Assembly (NCBI RefSeq): GCF_026745355.1
Contig: NC_079209.1
Location: forward strand, 44,377,823-44,441,822
Length of the DNA stretch: 64,000 nt
Source of the DNA: Beta vulgaris subsp. vulgaris
Taxonomy: Eukaryota > Streptophyta > Magnoliopsida > Caryophyllales > Amaranthaceae
Reading direction: 5' to 3'
In this document: in pieces, positions 20,640 to 32,843 of the stretch
Numbering within the stretch: position 1 is the first letter of the stretch
How the letters are laid out: each line of letters starts with the position of its first letter
Program-made: the position numbers and the translations under genes
The notes under the pieces: generated by a model
The model's database searches: none
Seen by the model: only the letters and a program-made list of their open reading frames with translations
Told to the model about the DNA's origin: nothing

Positions 20640-22486
20640 TTGAGAAAAGATCCAAGGAACAATGAATACCACCAGAAACTTGAAGAAGGTTATTCCACTC
20701 AAAGGCCTCCTATGTTCAATGGGAAGTACTACAACTATTGGAAGAACCGCATGGAGATATTCATCAAGGCTGAAAACTATCAGGTATGGAGAGTCATTGA
20801 AGTTGGTGATTTCGAAGTCACAACTACAAATGACAAAAATGAGGTAACTCTTAAACCCTCTCTGATTATGACAAATCTGATTTTGAAAAAATGGAAGTAA
20901 ATGCCATGGCTATTAAATTATTGCATTGTGGACTTGGACCCCATGAACATAATAGGATCATGGGATGCAAATCCGCAAAGCAAATATGGATTTACTAGAA
21001 GTAACCCACGAAGGAACTAATGAAGTTAAAAGATCGAAAATTGATTTACTTATGAATCAATATGAACTGTTCTGCATGAAATCCAAAGAAAGCATCCGAG
21101 ACATGTTTACTCGTTTTACTAACTTTATAAATGAGTTGGCTTCTCTTGGAAAGTTTATTTCATCTGAGGAACAGGTTCGAAAGGTTCTTAGGAGTCTTCC
21201 TAAGGACAGATGGATGGCTAAAGTCACGCTCTTCAAGAAACAAAAGACTTCACTAAGTTCAACTTAGAACAGCTGGCAGGGTCACTTATGACTCATGAGC
21301 TTCACCTTGATACTGAATATGGTGAAAGCTCCAAATCAAAATCAATTGCTCTCAAAGCAGATGATGAAGATGATTCGGACTCTGAAGAAGAAGAAGCAGC
21401 CCTCATGGTTCGAAAATTTCAAAGATGTACAGGAACATGAAGAATGGAAACTTCAAAGGTAAAACTAAGAAATTTTCTAACAAAGCTGCTTGTCATAAAT
21501 GTGGAAGTACAGATCACTTCATCAAAGAATGTCCTCTTTGGGAAAACGACAAAACCAAAGAAAGGAACAAGGAACGCTTTGCTGAAAGGAACAAAGAATC
21601 AAAAGCACCTTTCTCTAAGGCAAATGTCGCAAAGCTATGATAGCTGCTTGGGGAGATTCAGAGACGGAAGAAGAAGAGGAACAACCAACTGAAGAAACAG
21701 CAAACCTTTGCCTCATGGCAAACACTGACGAAAAAGAAGATGAAGAAAAAATTGAGGTAAGTCAACATGGACTTGAGTCAGAACTAGATGGTAAAACTAG
21801 GACTGAAATATATGATCTTCTTTATGATGCAATTCTTGAATGTAGAGATGAACGTGAAAAACGTGAACAAACGGAACAAGCCTTAAAGGTTTGCAAGGAA
21901 CACATAGAATGGCTTAAGAAAATGAGAACTGATGTCGAAACTAGATTTTTTGATTTGTTTGATAAAAACTTAAAAATCAAAGAATGTTATGAGAGTTTAA
22001 AAATGAAAATTATCTAATTAATTTAGAGATTTCACACTTGAAGGAATTTGCCCTGTTCTGAGTTCCTTTGATATAAGATCAACCCCTTTGAAAGGATACA
22101 GATCTGAGATTGAAAAAAAAAAAAAAAAAAAAAATATTTTAAAGGAACAGATCTGTAATCTTAAAAAGGAACTGGTTGTCGCAAGGAACAGAGGCAAAAT
22201 CATGAAAGTTCCTAAGTGGATTGAGAAACCACAGACCAAAAGGAAGGAAGGTCTTGGTTTTAAAACTACAAGAAAAGGAACAAGACAAAGAAATATGTTG
22301 ATCTACCTAGTGATAAGTTCTGTATGTATTGTGGCAAGGTAGGTCATTACATAAATCAATGTCAACTAAAATCTGAGATGATTGGGAAAAATGTGACAAT
22401 AAGTAAGAAAAAATGGGTTGTCAAAACAAATCCTAGTCAAGAACAGGAACCCACGAAAGATGGGGTTCCTTCAACTAACAACTAGT
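20640..22486 (+). pseudogene. Gag of the SIRE-type element
   Basis: Fragments in three frames give a copia Gag: an N-terminal part with RPPMFNGKYYNYWKNRMEIF (UBN2/DUF4219-type), a central part with FTRFTNFINELASLGK, then the zinc knuckle CHKCGSTDHFIKEC (CX2CX4HX4C, from about 21492). An acidic, coiled-coil-like stretch (21637-22017) follows, then a 20-base A run near 22118 that shifts frames, and a second knuckle CMYCGKVGHYINQC (about 22322-22363). Gag would form the cytoplasmic particle that packages element RNA. At least three frameshifts and stops break it. The usual start codon is not clear. Confidence 0.85.
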
Positions 22487-22783
22487 TGATTTTTGCAGGT
22501 TGGAGTGAGGGGGAACAACACTTGGTATCTCGATAGTGGTTGTTCCAAGCACATGACAGGAGACAAAACGAAGTTTCTCTCACTCACAACCTATGAAGGT
22601 GGCAGTGTAACATTTGGTGATAATAAGAAAGGTAACATTGTTGCTATGGGTAAGGTCGGTAAGTCACCATTACACTCCATTGAAAATGTATTTTTAGTTG
22701 AAGGTCTAAAACATAATCTATTAAGCATTTCTCAATTCTGTGACAAAGGAAATACTGTAAAATTTGATAAGAAAAATGCTTAA
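22487..22783 (+). pseudogene. Retroviral-type aspartic protease of the SIRE-type element
   Basis: The frame contains NTWYLDSGCSKHMTG, the copia protease active site (D-S-G with the following CSKHM), and later VEGLKHNLLSISQ, the usual C-terminal end of the domain. It would cleave the Gag-Pol polyprotein. The frame is open here but stops at 22781-22783 before integrase, so it is cut off from the rest of Pol. Confidence 0.88.
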
Positions 22784-22811
22784 TCATCAACATTAAAACT
22801 AAGAAGGTTAT

Positions 22812-24016
22812 TTGGAAGGAACAAGGAAAGGGAACACATACATTGTGGATCTAGACCTTGTTCCTCAAATCAATTTAACTTGTCTTAGTGTTATTGAAGA
22901 TGATTCACTTCTATGGCACAAGCGTCTAGGACATGCTAGCTTTTCATTACTTGAGAAACTTAGATCAAAAGACCTTGTTTTAGGATTACCATCTATAAAA
23001 TTTCATATTGATCAAGTTTGTGATGCATGTGCACGAGGTAAACAAGTAAGATCCTCTTTCAAATCTAAAACGATTGTAAGTACCACTAAACCATTAGAGT
23101 TAATTCATATGGACTTATGTGGACCCATGAGAATTCAAAGCAGAAGTGGAAAGAGGTATGTACTTGTGATTGTAGATGACTACTCTAGGTACACTTGGGT
23201 TATTTTTCTCCTAGTAAAGATGAAACTTATGATGAGTTCCTTGTCTTTGCTAAAAGAGTTCAAAACCTAAGTGGACATAAAATAATGCACATTAGATCAG
23301 ATCATGGCAAGGAATTCGAAAATTATAATTGATGACCTAAGCAGAGATAATGGCCTAGATCATAATTTTTCTCCCCTAGAAACCACAACAAAATGGTGTT
23401 GTAGAAAGGAAAAATAGAACTTTGGAGGAAATGTCTAGAACCATGTTAATTGCTAGTGAACTTCCAAGGAACTTTTGGGCTGAAGCTGTTAATACTGCTT
23501 GTCACATAATTAATCGTGCCATGATGAGACCTATCATTAATAAAACTCCTTATGAACTTTACTTTGGAAAGAAACCAAACATCACCTATTTTAGAACATT
23601 TGGATGCAAATGTTATGTGCATAATAATGGAAAAGATAATCTTGGAAAATTTGATGCAAGGAGTGATGAAGCAACATTTTTAGGATACTCCTCACATAGT
23701 AAAGCTTATAGAGTATATAACAAGAGAACTATGTGTGTTGAAGAAAGCATTCATGTAATCTTTGATGAATCTGACAAACATAATCCAAGCATACAGGTTG
23801 ATGACTATGAGATAGGGTTAGCGCAACCTAAGTGAAAGAGGAAAGGAACGAGGAATTCGAAAATAATGAGATCAATGATATTCCTGTTCCTCAAGGAGGA
23901 GAAGATGCTCCTGTTCCTCAAATGAAGGAACTGAGTCCACCGAGGCTAACAGAGGAACAACATAGCAGAGTTCCTCATCCACTCAAGGAACTCATGAGGA
24001 ACAACATGTTCCTATA
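22812..24016 (+). pseudogene. Integrase of the SIRE-type element
   Basis: The GAG-pre-integrase zinc-binding pattern is visible (LLWHKRLGHAS with the two His, then CDACARGK with the two Cys). It is followed by the catalytic core start HMDLCGPM (first Asp) and VDDYSRYTW, the second Asp region IRSDHGKEFEN (about 23290), and the Glu region with VERKNRTLEEM (about 23400). The C-terminal part has the GKKPN and FGCKCYV motifs of copia integrase. It would insert the DNA copy into the genome. Frameshifts near 23250, 23320 and 23380 break it. The tail 23835-24016 is Pro/Glu-rich linker before RT. Confidence 0.88.
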
Positions 24017-24061
24017 AGAGAGTTTCAACCAAAACCTTGGAGATTACAAAAGTCACATCCT

Positions 24062-26290
24062 GTGGAACTCATAATCAGCGACATATCCAAAGGTACGCAA
24101 ACTAGATCTCAGTTAAGGAACTTTTGTGCATTTCATGCGTTCCTATCAATGATGGAACCAAGAAATCATGAAGAAGCCTTAACTGACTCTGATTGGATTA
24201 TTGCAATGCAAGCTGAATTAAATGAGTTTGAAAGAAACAAGGTATGGCATCTAGTTCCTTCATCTAAACAACAAAAAGTAATTGGCTTAAAATGGGTGTT
24301 TAGAAACAAACTAGATGAATATGGAACCATTGTAAGAAACAAAGCTAGACTTGTAGTAAAAGGTTATAACCAACAAGAAGGAATTGATTATGAAGAAACC
24401 TTTGCTCCTGTAGCTAGATTAGAAGCCATTAGAATCTTAATTGCATTTGCTGCTTACATGGGATTCAAATTATATCAAATGGATGTTAAGTGTGCATTTT
24501 TAATGGCTATCTAAACGAAGATGTATATGTTGAACAACCCCCTGGTTTCGAAAATAACAATCTCCCAAATCATGTCTACAAGGTTGATAAAGCTCTTTAT
24601 GGGTTAAAACAAGCACCTAGATCATGGTATGAGAGATTATCTAAGTTCCTTTTAGAAAACAACTTTAAAAGAGGAAAGGTTGATAAAACCTTGTTCCTAA
24701 AATCTAAAGGAACTGATATTTTGCTTGTTCAAATATATGTTGATGATATCATATTCGGAGCTACTAATGAAACATTATGCAAAGAATTCTCAAGTCTTAT
24801 GAGCAATGAATTTGAAATGAGTATGAGGTGAGTTAAATTTCTTTCTTGGACTACAAATCAAACAAACTGAAAAAGGTATAATTGTTCACCAACAAAAATA
24901 CATAAAGGAACTATTAAGAAATATGGCCTCGAAAATTCAAAGATAAATCACACTCCTATGGGAACTTCAACTAGATTAGATGAAGACTCCATAGGAACAA
25001 GTGTTGATCAAACAAAATATAGAGGAATGATTGGTTCACTTTTGTATCTAACTGCTAGTCGTCCAGACATAGCTTTCAGTGTTGGTTTGTGTGCTTGATG
25101 CATATGGGATATGGTCATTTTCTACAAATCCTAGTTCTGTTAGGATTTATGTATTTCCTAGTTCTACTAGGATTAGTTGTCCTAATTCTAGTAGGATTAG
25201 AACTCCTAGTTATATTAGGAGTCTTTTTAATGTTTTATTTTGTTTGAAATTCTAGTTGAGTTAGAAATCCAAATCCTAGTTGGATTAGGATTCTAATTGG
25301 AGTAGAGTTATAATAGGATTAGAAGTCTAGTTAGTAGTATCCAAGTTGAGCTTGTTCTACTTGGATTAGGAGTGTGTTTATTTCTTATCTTGTTTAGTCT
25401 TTCTTATCTTAGTAGGATTAGGGTTATGTTTGCACGCCTATATAAGGCTATTTCGTTCATTAATAAAAATCAGAGTTTTTTTGGAGAGTTTTAAAAGATT
25501 GTCAAGTGCATGTTTGCATTGATTTTGATCGTCGTATCAAGAACACATAGATCGTGGTTTATGTGAATCTCCTAATTGAGGTTAGGTAGAGATCCTCTAG
25601 TTCTTGAGGGAACATATAGAGCCTATCCATTTATTTGTTATTGTTTCGTACATAAATTCGTAAAAATCACAAAAGTGAGTTCGACTAAATCCATAGAATC
25701 ACATCAGTGCTAGATTTCAAGCAAATCCAAAGGAGTCTCACCTCACTGCTGTGAAGAGAATTCTTAGATACCTTAAAGGAACAGATGATCTTGGACTCTA
25801 CTATCCAAGAAGTGATACATTCGAACTAAAAGGATATGCAGATGCAGATTATGCTGAAGATCTTGTAAATAGGAAAAGCACCTCAGGTATGGCACAATTC
25901 CTTGGTCATAGTTTAGTTTCTTGGAGTACCAAGAAACAAAACACAGTTGCTTTATCCACTGCTGAAGCAGAATATGTAGCTGCTGCTGCATGTTGCTCTC
26001 AAATGCTTTGGATAAAACAACAACTTAGTGACTATGGAATAAACTTTGAATGTGTTCCTATTTATTGTGACAATACAAGTGCTATAGTATATCTAAAGAT
26101 CCAGTGCATCATCAGAGTAAAGCATATACATATTAGACATCACTTTTTAAGAGAAAATGTCGAAAAAGGTTTGATTAAACTTGAGTTTTGTCAAACTGAT
26201 TATCAGATTGCTGATATCCTAACTAAGCCTTTGCAAAGAGATAGATATGAGAAATTAAGGCTTGAGTTAGGCTTAATAAAAATTAAGTGA
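24062..26290 (+). pseudogene. Reverse transcriptase-RNase H of the SIRE-type element, split by a solo LTR
   Basis: The RT motifs are [56 protein letters not shown] and the catalytic YVDDIIFG (about 24737-24760). RNase H follows after the insertion at 25096-25706, with ADADYAED, SWSTKKQNTVALS, TAEAEYVAAAACC, YCDNTSA and IADILTKPL, ending in TGA at 26288. Frameshifts lie near 24501 (one base lost in a T/A run), 24830 and 24900. The protein matches the fragment at 9560-11037 closely, so the two belong to one family. Confidence 0.93.
25096..25706 (+). mobile_element. Solo LTR (611 bp) inside RNase H
   Basis: GTGCT is perfectly duplicated (25091-25095 and 25707-25711). The insert starts TGATGCATATG and ends CACATCA, so it has TG...CA ends. 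Removing it restores the open RNase H frame. It has no PBS, polypurine tract or ORF. It contains a TATA-like CTATATAAGG (25439-25448) followed by AATAAAA, as in an LTR with promoter and polyadenylation signals. The repeated words CCTAGTT and TAGGATTAG run through its first half. A complete element was reduced by LTR-LTR recombination. Confidence 0.88.
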
Positions 26291-26906
26291 TTGTTCCTAT
26301 GTCAATTCCCCCATGTTTGAATCAATTTGAGTGACTTTGTGTGCTAAAAATAATTGTGTTTAATTGCCTAAGACCATTGCAAATTGGAATGTTGCAAAAC
26401 ATAACCATGAAGTCAAAGAAACTAAACAACTCACAAATGTCACATAATACTCCCCTTACTGTTCCTAAGGTCAAGAAACATGCATAGTATGAAAGATATT
26501 GATATGTAGCATTAGTTGTTCCTATAGCACAAGTTCCTTAGCATTTATTTTCTTTCAAAAATTAAAATTCATAAAAATCCGAAAAATCCGATAAAATCCC
26601 AAAAATAAGGGGAACCAGTTTAATTAAATCTTGGTTCTTTTTATCTTTTCGTTTTCTTCCTTTTACTTTTATTTTTTTCTTTTGCTTTATTTCTTTCCCG
26701 CGTGTCATAATTACTATTACATGCAAAACTTCCTTCTTCAATTCATCTAAAGAAACCGTGTTCCTCTCAAACGCTTCATCTTCACCAAATCCGAAACCTC
26801 ATCACACCCTTTGATACTCCATAAAAACCTCCAAACCTTCACAAATCATGGCAAAAACTTCAAGAAACTCACCTTTTCCAACACAAAAACAACCGACACT
26901 TCAAAA

Positions 26907-28695
26907 ATGGAAATTTCTTCATCTCCAACTAAAACCCTTGAAACCGACATAATTCAAGAAAACCCCATAGAGGAACAGCAATTAGAATCTCCTAGAAGGA
27001 GCATGCGTAGAAGAAAATTGATTGGGGAAGACGATGAAGAAGAAACCCCGGAACAATCTCAGGGGGAAGAAGAAGAAACTGCACCTGTTCCTTCCAAAGG
27101 AACTGTTTCTTCGTCTTCCAAGAAAAGGGTCGAACGAAGTGAATCTAGGTATGTCTTGGGCTTTTGCGTCGATTTAGAATGGGCAATAAAATTGAATTTC
27201 TAGAATTAACCTCCATTCTAAAGGAACAAGGCATGGAATTCTTGTTTGAATTCGCCTTTAATAATGCTCTTGTTCCTCTAGCTATGGATGAGTTTTGTGC
27301 AAATTTTGTTAATACTAATGGAACTTGCACAACTGAGTTAGAGGAAAGAAAATAAGGTTTAATCAAGCAACTTTAAGCAAAGTATGGGAAGTTCCTTGCA
27401 AAGGAACTGATTTGTATTTTAAAAGGAAAGGAACTGTTTCCTTTCCGAATTTTCCTCAAGACAAAATCTTAGAATATTTTGGAGGAACAGCTGGCCAAAA
27501 CAAACTTAACCATAATATACTCTCTCCCTTCACAAAGTACTGTTTAACTTGTTTGGAGAGCACTCATTCCTCGAACTGAAAAGAGGAATGAAGTGGGTCT
27601 CTTGGATATGTGTTACATGTTTTGCTTGGACCAACACATACAAATAATTTCCCTTCCCTCTTCATTCAACACTTAACTCATGCATTGAAAATCATTGTGT
27701 TATTGGTACGGGCCTTGATAACTTCCTTACTTCATCATTTTGAAGTAAGACTTACTGGTTGGACCACCATAGGGGTCAAGCAAGGGAACATATTGAATGA
27801 GAAGACCCTAAATGGACTTGGATTGTCCGTCCAAGAAGGTGTTCTCATTCAAGGAAGAATGGCTTCCAGTTCCTCAGGAAAAAGAAAATGCCCAAATGAC
27901 TTAGAAGAAGATAATGATGTAATCTTGGATAACCCTGTTCCTAAGCCGGAGGAACCGAAACCTAAGAGGCGCAAACACATTGCCACTAAGCCTAAACCCT
28001 CTGTTCCTTTGAGAGTGAGAAAGAGCACTCGTCGAAAAATTGCTCCTGTTCCTGTTCCTTCCAATGAGGACTCTCCCTTAGTCCTTTCGGATAATGAGGA
28101 ACAGGTACCCTCTACTCTCAAGGAACCAATACCCCCACCATCTCCCAAACTCTCTGTTCCTTTCACAAAAATACCCTCCATTTCACCTTCGTCCTTCTCT
28201 GTTCCTTCAATTTTGAGCAGTTGAAGGATGAAATAAAAGGACCAAATCCTTTTGCTTCCACCTCCACAACTCTTCCACCCACACCACCATTTCTTCCTCC
28301 CATTTATCACCCTTCACCTTCTGTTTCCATTCCTGGAACAGATGAGCCTTCCACTCAAACCTCTCCAGTTCCTTCACAACATCCCCCATCTGCCTCTAGT
28401 TCCAAGGGTAAGGACACAAACTGGGTTAATGAAGTCTGCCTTCCTGCACAACATATGATAAAATTTTACAATCATCTTCATTGGACTTTGGATGCCAAAA
28501 CTGATACTATGATAAGTCTTATGAAGAAATTGAGTGATACCGTGGTTGCGCAGCAAAAGAAGATGGACACTATGGCTCGTACCTTGGAGGAGCTGAAGGA
28601 ACAGGTTGACTAATCATGGGGTGGTGATGAAAAAATTGGAGGATGTGGTTGAAGAAGAAGTTTTGAGGGAACACCATTCCCCTTCCCTTTCTTAG
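26907..28695 (+). pseudogene. Env-like third ORF of the SIRE-type element
   Basis: Starts at the ATG at 26907 (MEISSSP), homologous to 11738. The order is: an acidic and Ser-rich N-terminus with RRSMRRRK, a conserved block (YVLGFCVDLEW, LVPLAMDEFC), a middle region matching the other copy (NFPSLFIQH), a Lys/Pro-rich tail with possible nuclear-localisation-like clusters (KPKRRKH), and a coiled-coil-like end. At least five frameshifts or stops interrupt it (near 27178, 27352, 27580 and 28222). The function of these ORFs in plants is unknown; I see no convincing signal peptide or fusion segment. Confidence 0.72.
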
Positions 28696-29243
28696 TTTCT
28701 TTTTGTTGTTTTGTTGTTCCTGTTTCTTTCATCAAGGAACACAACTTTTGTTTCTTCCTTTTTCTTTTCTTTCTTTTTTTGTTATGGAACAAGTGCTATA
28801 TAATCAATGACTTTTGCTATATTGTCTATGTTTCTAAATCTTTGCATAATTTCTTCCTTGGAATGGCTAGTATTATGTGATTGATGTTTGAGCAAGTTTA
28901 CTCTTTGATTTTCTAACTTAACCACTAATGGTGCTTGCATATTGGTCTTAAGGTGTTAAATCAATTCATCAATTCATGCAGAGTCTATTCTTTTTGAGGA
29001 TGACAAAGGGGGAAAAGGATTTAAGGAACAAACTGTACATAAACTTAAAAAAATGAAAATTGAAAAAAATTAAAAATGGATAAGGTAAATGAAAAACAAA
29101 AATAGGTTAAGATAAATGAAAAATCAAACTTCAGTTACTCATATAATTGTGTTTTATTTTTTCATTTTCTTCTTTATGTTTTTATTTTCATTCACTTATA
29201 TTATTTGTTATTTTCCTTAGTTTGTACCTTTGTTGTCATCATC

Positions 29244-29256
29244 AAAAAGGGGGAAA
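29244..29256 (+). promoter_or_regulatory. Polypurine tract of the SIRE-type element
   Basis: AAAAAGGGGGAAA lies immediately before the 3' LTR and would prime plus-strand DNA. It is flanked by an inverted repeat: TTGTCATCATCAAAA just upstream and TTTTGATAATGACAA inside the LTR start. Confidence 0.92.
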
Positions 29257-29257
29257 T

Positions 29258-30633
29258 TGTTGAACCCTAGTTTTGATAATGACAAAGAAACAAAGGAACA
29301 AACTAAGTAGTGAACTAATGAATTATTTAAGTGTATGGTGTCTAAGGTATCAATGCAAGGAACTGGGAGAATACGAAGTCAATGAAGAAGTCAAGAGAGG
29401 ATTTCAAAGGCTAAGTAAAGAAGTTTCTATGTTGATACTGGAGCAAGCATTGGATCAAGAATAATAGAAGCTAGGCGTTTTATTTTCTAGTTCCAATGTA
29501 AAGGAACAAAGAAAGAATGGTAAGGAACTGTGGCAGAATATTTGAGAATGAAGCGTTTGTTCCTTTGTAAGGAACAAACTAAGTGGCACTTAGCAAATAT
29601 GTTAAAGGAACTGAACTAATATAAGGAACTAGACTTAGGCGTGTACTTAGTATAACGGTTAAAAGATAATGGAGTAAGTCATGCCTAGATTATAGGAAAT
29701 TAGTTATTTCTAATTTCAAATTAAAATCAGTTTTAAAAAGAAAATCTGTTTTGGAAAAGATTTTATTTTTCGGAAAATAAGAAAATAAATATCCGGTTGT
29801 TAGAAAGATTTTATTTCAAAGATATTATTTTCTTAAAGATTAGAAATTCAGATTTAAAGATAAAAAGAGTTTATAAAAACTGATTTTCGATAATGCTCAA
29901 GGAACTCCTATTATTTAGGAGTAATGGCTGCATTTTATCCACGTTCATTTATAGTTCATGGGATCATGGGACATGATGTAAAACGTGTTCCTTAGGGGAA
30001 GGAACATCATGGGTAAATGGATTAAAACGTGTACTCTAACATTAATCCCACGTTCTTCATGATTAACACTATAAATATAGAAGTCTAGATAAGTTCCAAA
30101 TTGTGTCTGACTAAGTAATTAAGTGAGTTTAACTTATTAAGTGTCAGTGCCTTCATTCTCTCATAATAGCCATTTGTTCTTTGCCTTCTTACTCTAATTC
30201 CACTAAGCTTATTTCGATCAATTGTATTTTGGTTTTTGGGGTAAGGGAACTTTGAGTGAAGTTCTGTAAGAGAAAGGCTTTGAGTGAAGCTTGTATGTGT
30301 GAGAAAACTTCGAGTGAAGTTGAGAGGAACTGCTGTTAAGGGAACAGTGGTTCAGGAACTTGAGTTTAGGAACTCAAGGTAGGGCTCGAGTTAGAATTAG
30401 GTTGTAACAGAGTTGTTTGGCCTAATTAGTGAAAGTGTTGAGTTTAAAATCCCTAGTGGTCGAGGTTGTTTCTTCTTGTTGGGCCCAAGAAGTTTTTCCT
30501 CGTAAAAATCCCTTGTGTTCCTTTAGCTTGTTTATTCGTTTAAGTTTTAATTTCCGCAAAAAGTTACGTTTATTTCTACACCTACAATTCACCCCCCTCT
30601 TGTAGTGTTCCTAGGAAATAACAAGAAATAACA
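29258..30633 (+). repeat. 3' LTR of the SIRE-type element
   Basis: 1376 bp and very similar to the 5' LTR: a handful of substitutions and indels, plus an extra AGAAATAACA at its end. Very low divergence argues for a recent insertion, at odds with the heavy decay of its ORFs. The element may therefore have been copied as a defective RNA. Confidence 0.92.
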
Positions 30634-30638
30634 ATAAT

Positions 30639-30639
30639 A

Positions 30640-30690
<51 letters not shown>
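30639..30690 (+). repeat. (TAA)n microsatellite in element X copy 1
   Basis: About 17 TAA/ATA triplets directly follow the SIRE-type target duplication. The same microsatellite sits at the matching place in X copy 3 (51621-51692). Confidence 0.85.
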
Positions 30691-30829
30691 GAGTAATTAG
30701 TAAATAAATTATACCAACATAATAATAATATTTAACAAAATGGTTATAAAAGAATGGAGCTGAACTGAACTAAACTGAACTAATTGGAGCTGAACTGAAC
30801 TGAACTGACACTAGTGGAAAAAACTCCAT

Positions 30830-30985
30830 GTGCTACTTGTCAAGTGCTTGGGTTGAACAATCAACCCAAGCACTTGTGAAATTTTAATATTAAAAATTCA
30901 CAAGTGCTTCGGTTGATAAGTCCACCGGAGCACTTGTGAATAAGTGCTCCGGTTATTCAACCGGTTCACATGTGTGATCTCGCGC
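30830..30985 (+). repeat. Left subterminal repeats of the CACTA transposon
   Basis: CAAGTGCTTGGGTTGA, CAAGTGCTTCGGTTGA and AAGTGCTCCGGTTA occur in both orientations. In CACTA elements such motifs bind the element's accessory protein. Confidence 0.85.
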
Positions 30986-32843
30986 GGTACACTTTTGTTT
31001 ATTTTTTGAAGGACCCGCTAATAATTAACACGTTGGATCAATTAATTTTTTGAAGGACGCGGCCTCCTCCTGAAACTAACTCCTCTCTACTTTCCCCTCA
31101 AAAAAAAAAAAAAAAACTCCTCTCTACTTTTTCGTTCATCAGAACCCTCCTCCTTAACTCCTCTCTACTTCTTCGCCTCATCTCTGTACTTCGCTCATCA
31201 AATCTGCTGCCTCACTCGAAATTCTCTGCCGCCTTCATCAGTTCAATCGCCTTCTTCGCACTGAAATCAATTCAATTGCACTCGATCGGGAAATCTGCTG
31301 CCTCGCACTGAAATCAGTTCAATTGCACTGAAATCTGCTGCCTCACTCGAAATTCTCTGCCGCCTTCATCAAATCTGTTGCCTCACTCAAAATCGGGAAA
31401 TCTGCCGCCTCGCTGAAGTCGCTGCTGGTGCCCGTCAATCTGCCGCGCGCACTAAAATCTCGAGGTTTCTCTCTCTTCCTTGTTGTAATTTGAGTCATCA
31501 ATTTGCAAATTTTTCGGTGGTTCTAGTGGTTGTTTGAGCGCAAATTCTAGCAAATTTTTCGCCAAATTGTTTGAGTGACATGAATTATTGATGGAATTTT
31601 TTGTGTTTGATGTTGTTGGATTGATCGAGTTGATTATTGTGAGGTTTATGATGGAGTAATTCAAGTTTATACACTAAGTATTGTTAATCATGAAATAAAT
31701 AACAATTAAGTACTAACAAATCCCTATGAAAGAAGTTTATTCACTATCAGGCACTTATCTGCAAGAAATTGGAATAAATATGAGCAAGTGCTAGGGCCTA
31801 TGGCATGTCATGTGGTCCATTTTACTTGAAATATTTCATGCAAATACAAATATATGATTGTTGATGAACTATTCATTCGTAAGATTTTTATGTCAATTAG
31901 TGATGATATAATGATATCAGAACTATATGCTTAATTATTGGTTGCTTGCATAAGCAAATGTATTATTAAACTTTTTAATGTTTTCTTCACTAAAGATGTG
32001 CAAAATTATAAGAGGGTCATTTTTGTATTGAAGAAAGAAAAAAGTGCCAATGACAGGATAGTGGTAAATGGTAATACTGAAATAATACTCTATTATTAGA
32101 AATAAGTTAGACTGGACATTTCATAATTGAAAGGAATCTGCTTATCTAGTGAAAGTTGCTTCTGTACTTCTAATATGTAATTACTTATCTAACATAAGCA
32201 GAAAGATGAGATGAGAATTAAGAATTATCAAAGAATTTTTATTCGGAGATGAAGCTAGCAAGATGTAATATCTCCTTCTGGACCACTTTTTTTTAATTAT
32301 TTGGAGATAAACTGGCCATATTTCAATTTTTAATCATTAAGAACGCTTTAAGAATAACGGATTGAATTTTATTCATTTGTTATGCAAAAAATTAACGTAT
32401 CATCATAATCATATGCCTAGATACCCATCCAAGAATTACTCATTAGGAATAAGTCTTGGATAGTCCCCGTTTTGGGACTGTTTTTGGACGTTTGATCTCA
32501 TTTAGGTGGTAAATGTATGTTTCTTTTTCGTTTATATGGAAATCACGGCTATCATTTCCCTAATCTGTTCTCCGGGTATATATGTAGATAAGTAACTACC
32601 TACATTGTATACTTGGAGAACTGTAGGGAAATGCTGCCGGAATTTCCATAGATCGAGAAGCTGACATACATTTACTAGTGGGATTAGACGTTCAAGGATG
32701 GGTTAGGTTGGAGTGATAAGGACCTCTGGAAGACATGCATATATTCATGCTATATTTTTTTTTTTTGAATTTGTATGTTTAATGCTTAAATGGTTGACAA
32801 TGTGCTATTGTATGTGATTAATTAGTCATAAGGGTCTGTTTGG
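30986..32843 (+). other. 5' flank and probable untranslated leader of the TNP2 gene
   Basis: 31060-31450 is CT-rich and contains short duplicated pieces (AAATCTGCTGCCTCACTCGA at 31199 and 31337, GCCGCCTTCATCA twice). It ends in GCACTAAAATCTCGAG followed by GTTTCTC, which could be a 5' untranslated exon with a splice donor near 31465. 31470-32843 is AT-rich, with no gene seen, and would be a leader intron. Confidence 0.45.

Larger units (their letters stand above)
19235..30633 (+). mobile_element. SIRE-type Ty1/copia retrotransposon, nearly full length
   Basis: LTRs of 1364 and 1376 bp start TGTTGAACCC and end ATAACA. ATAAT is duplicated on both sides (19230-19234 and 30634-30638). The order is PBS, gag with zinc knuckles, protease, integrase, RT, RNase H, env-like ORF, polypurine tract and LTR. 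Integrase before RT defines Ty1/copia; the large gag/pol followed by an extra ORF points to the SIRE/Maximus lineage. Every coding part has frameshifts or stops, and a solo LTR sits in RNase H. It lies inside element X copy 1. Confidence 0.92.

Noticed and set aside
27849..28310. Minus-strand frame of 153 codons, Gly/Ser-rich
   Set aside because: Antisense shadow of the Pro/Lys-rich env-like ORF; no domain.
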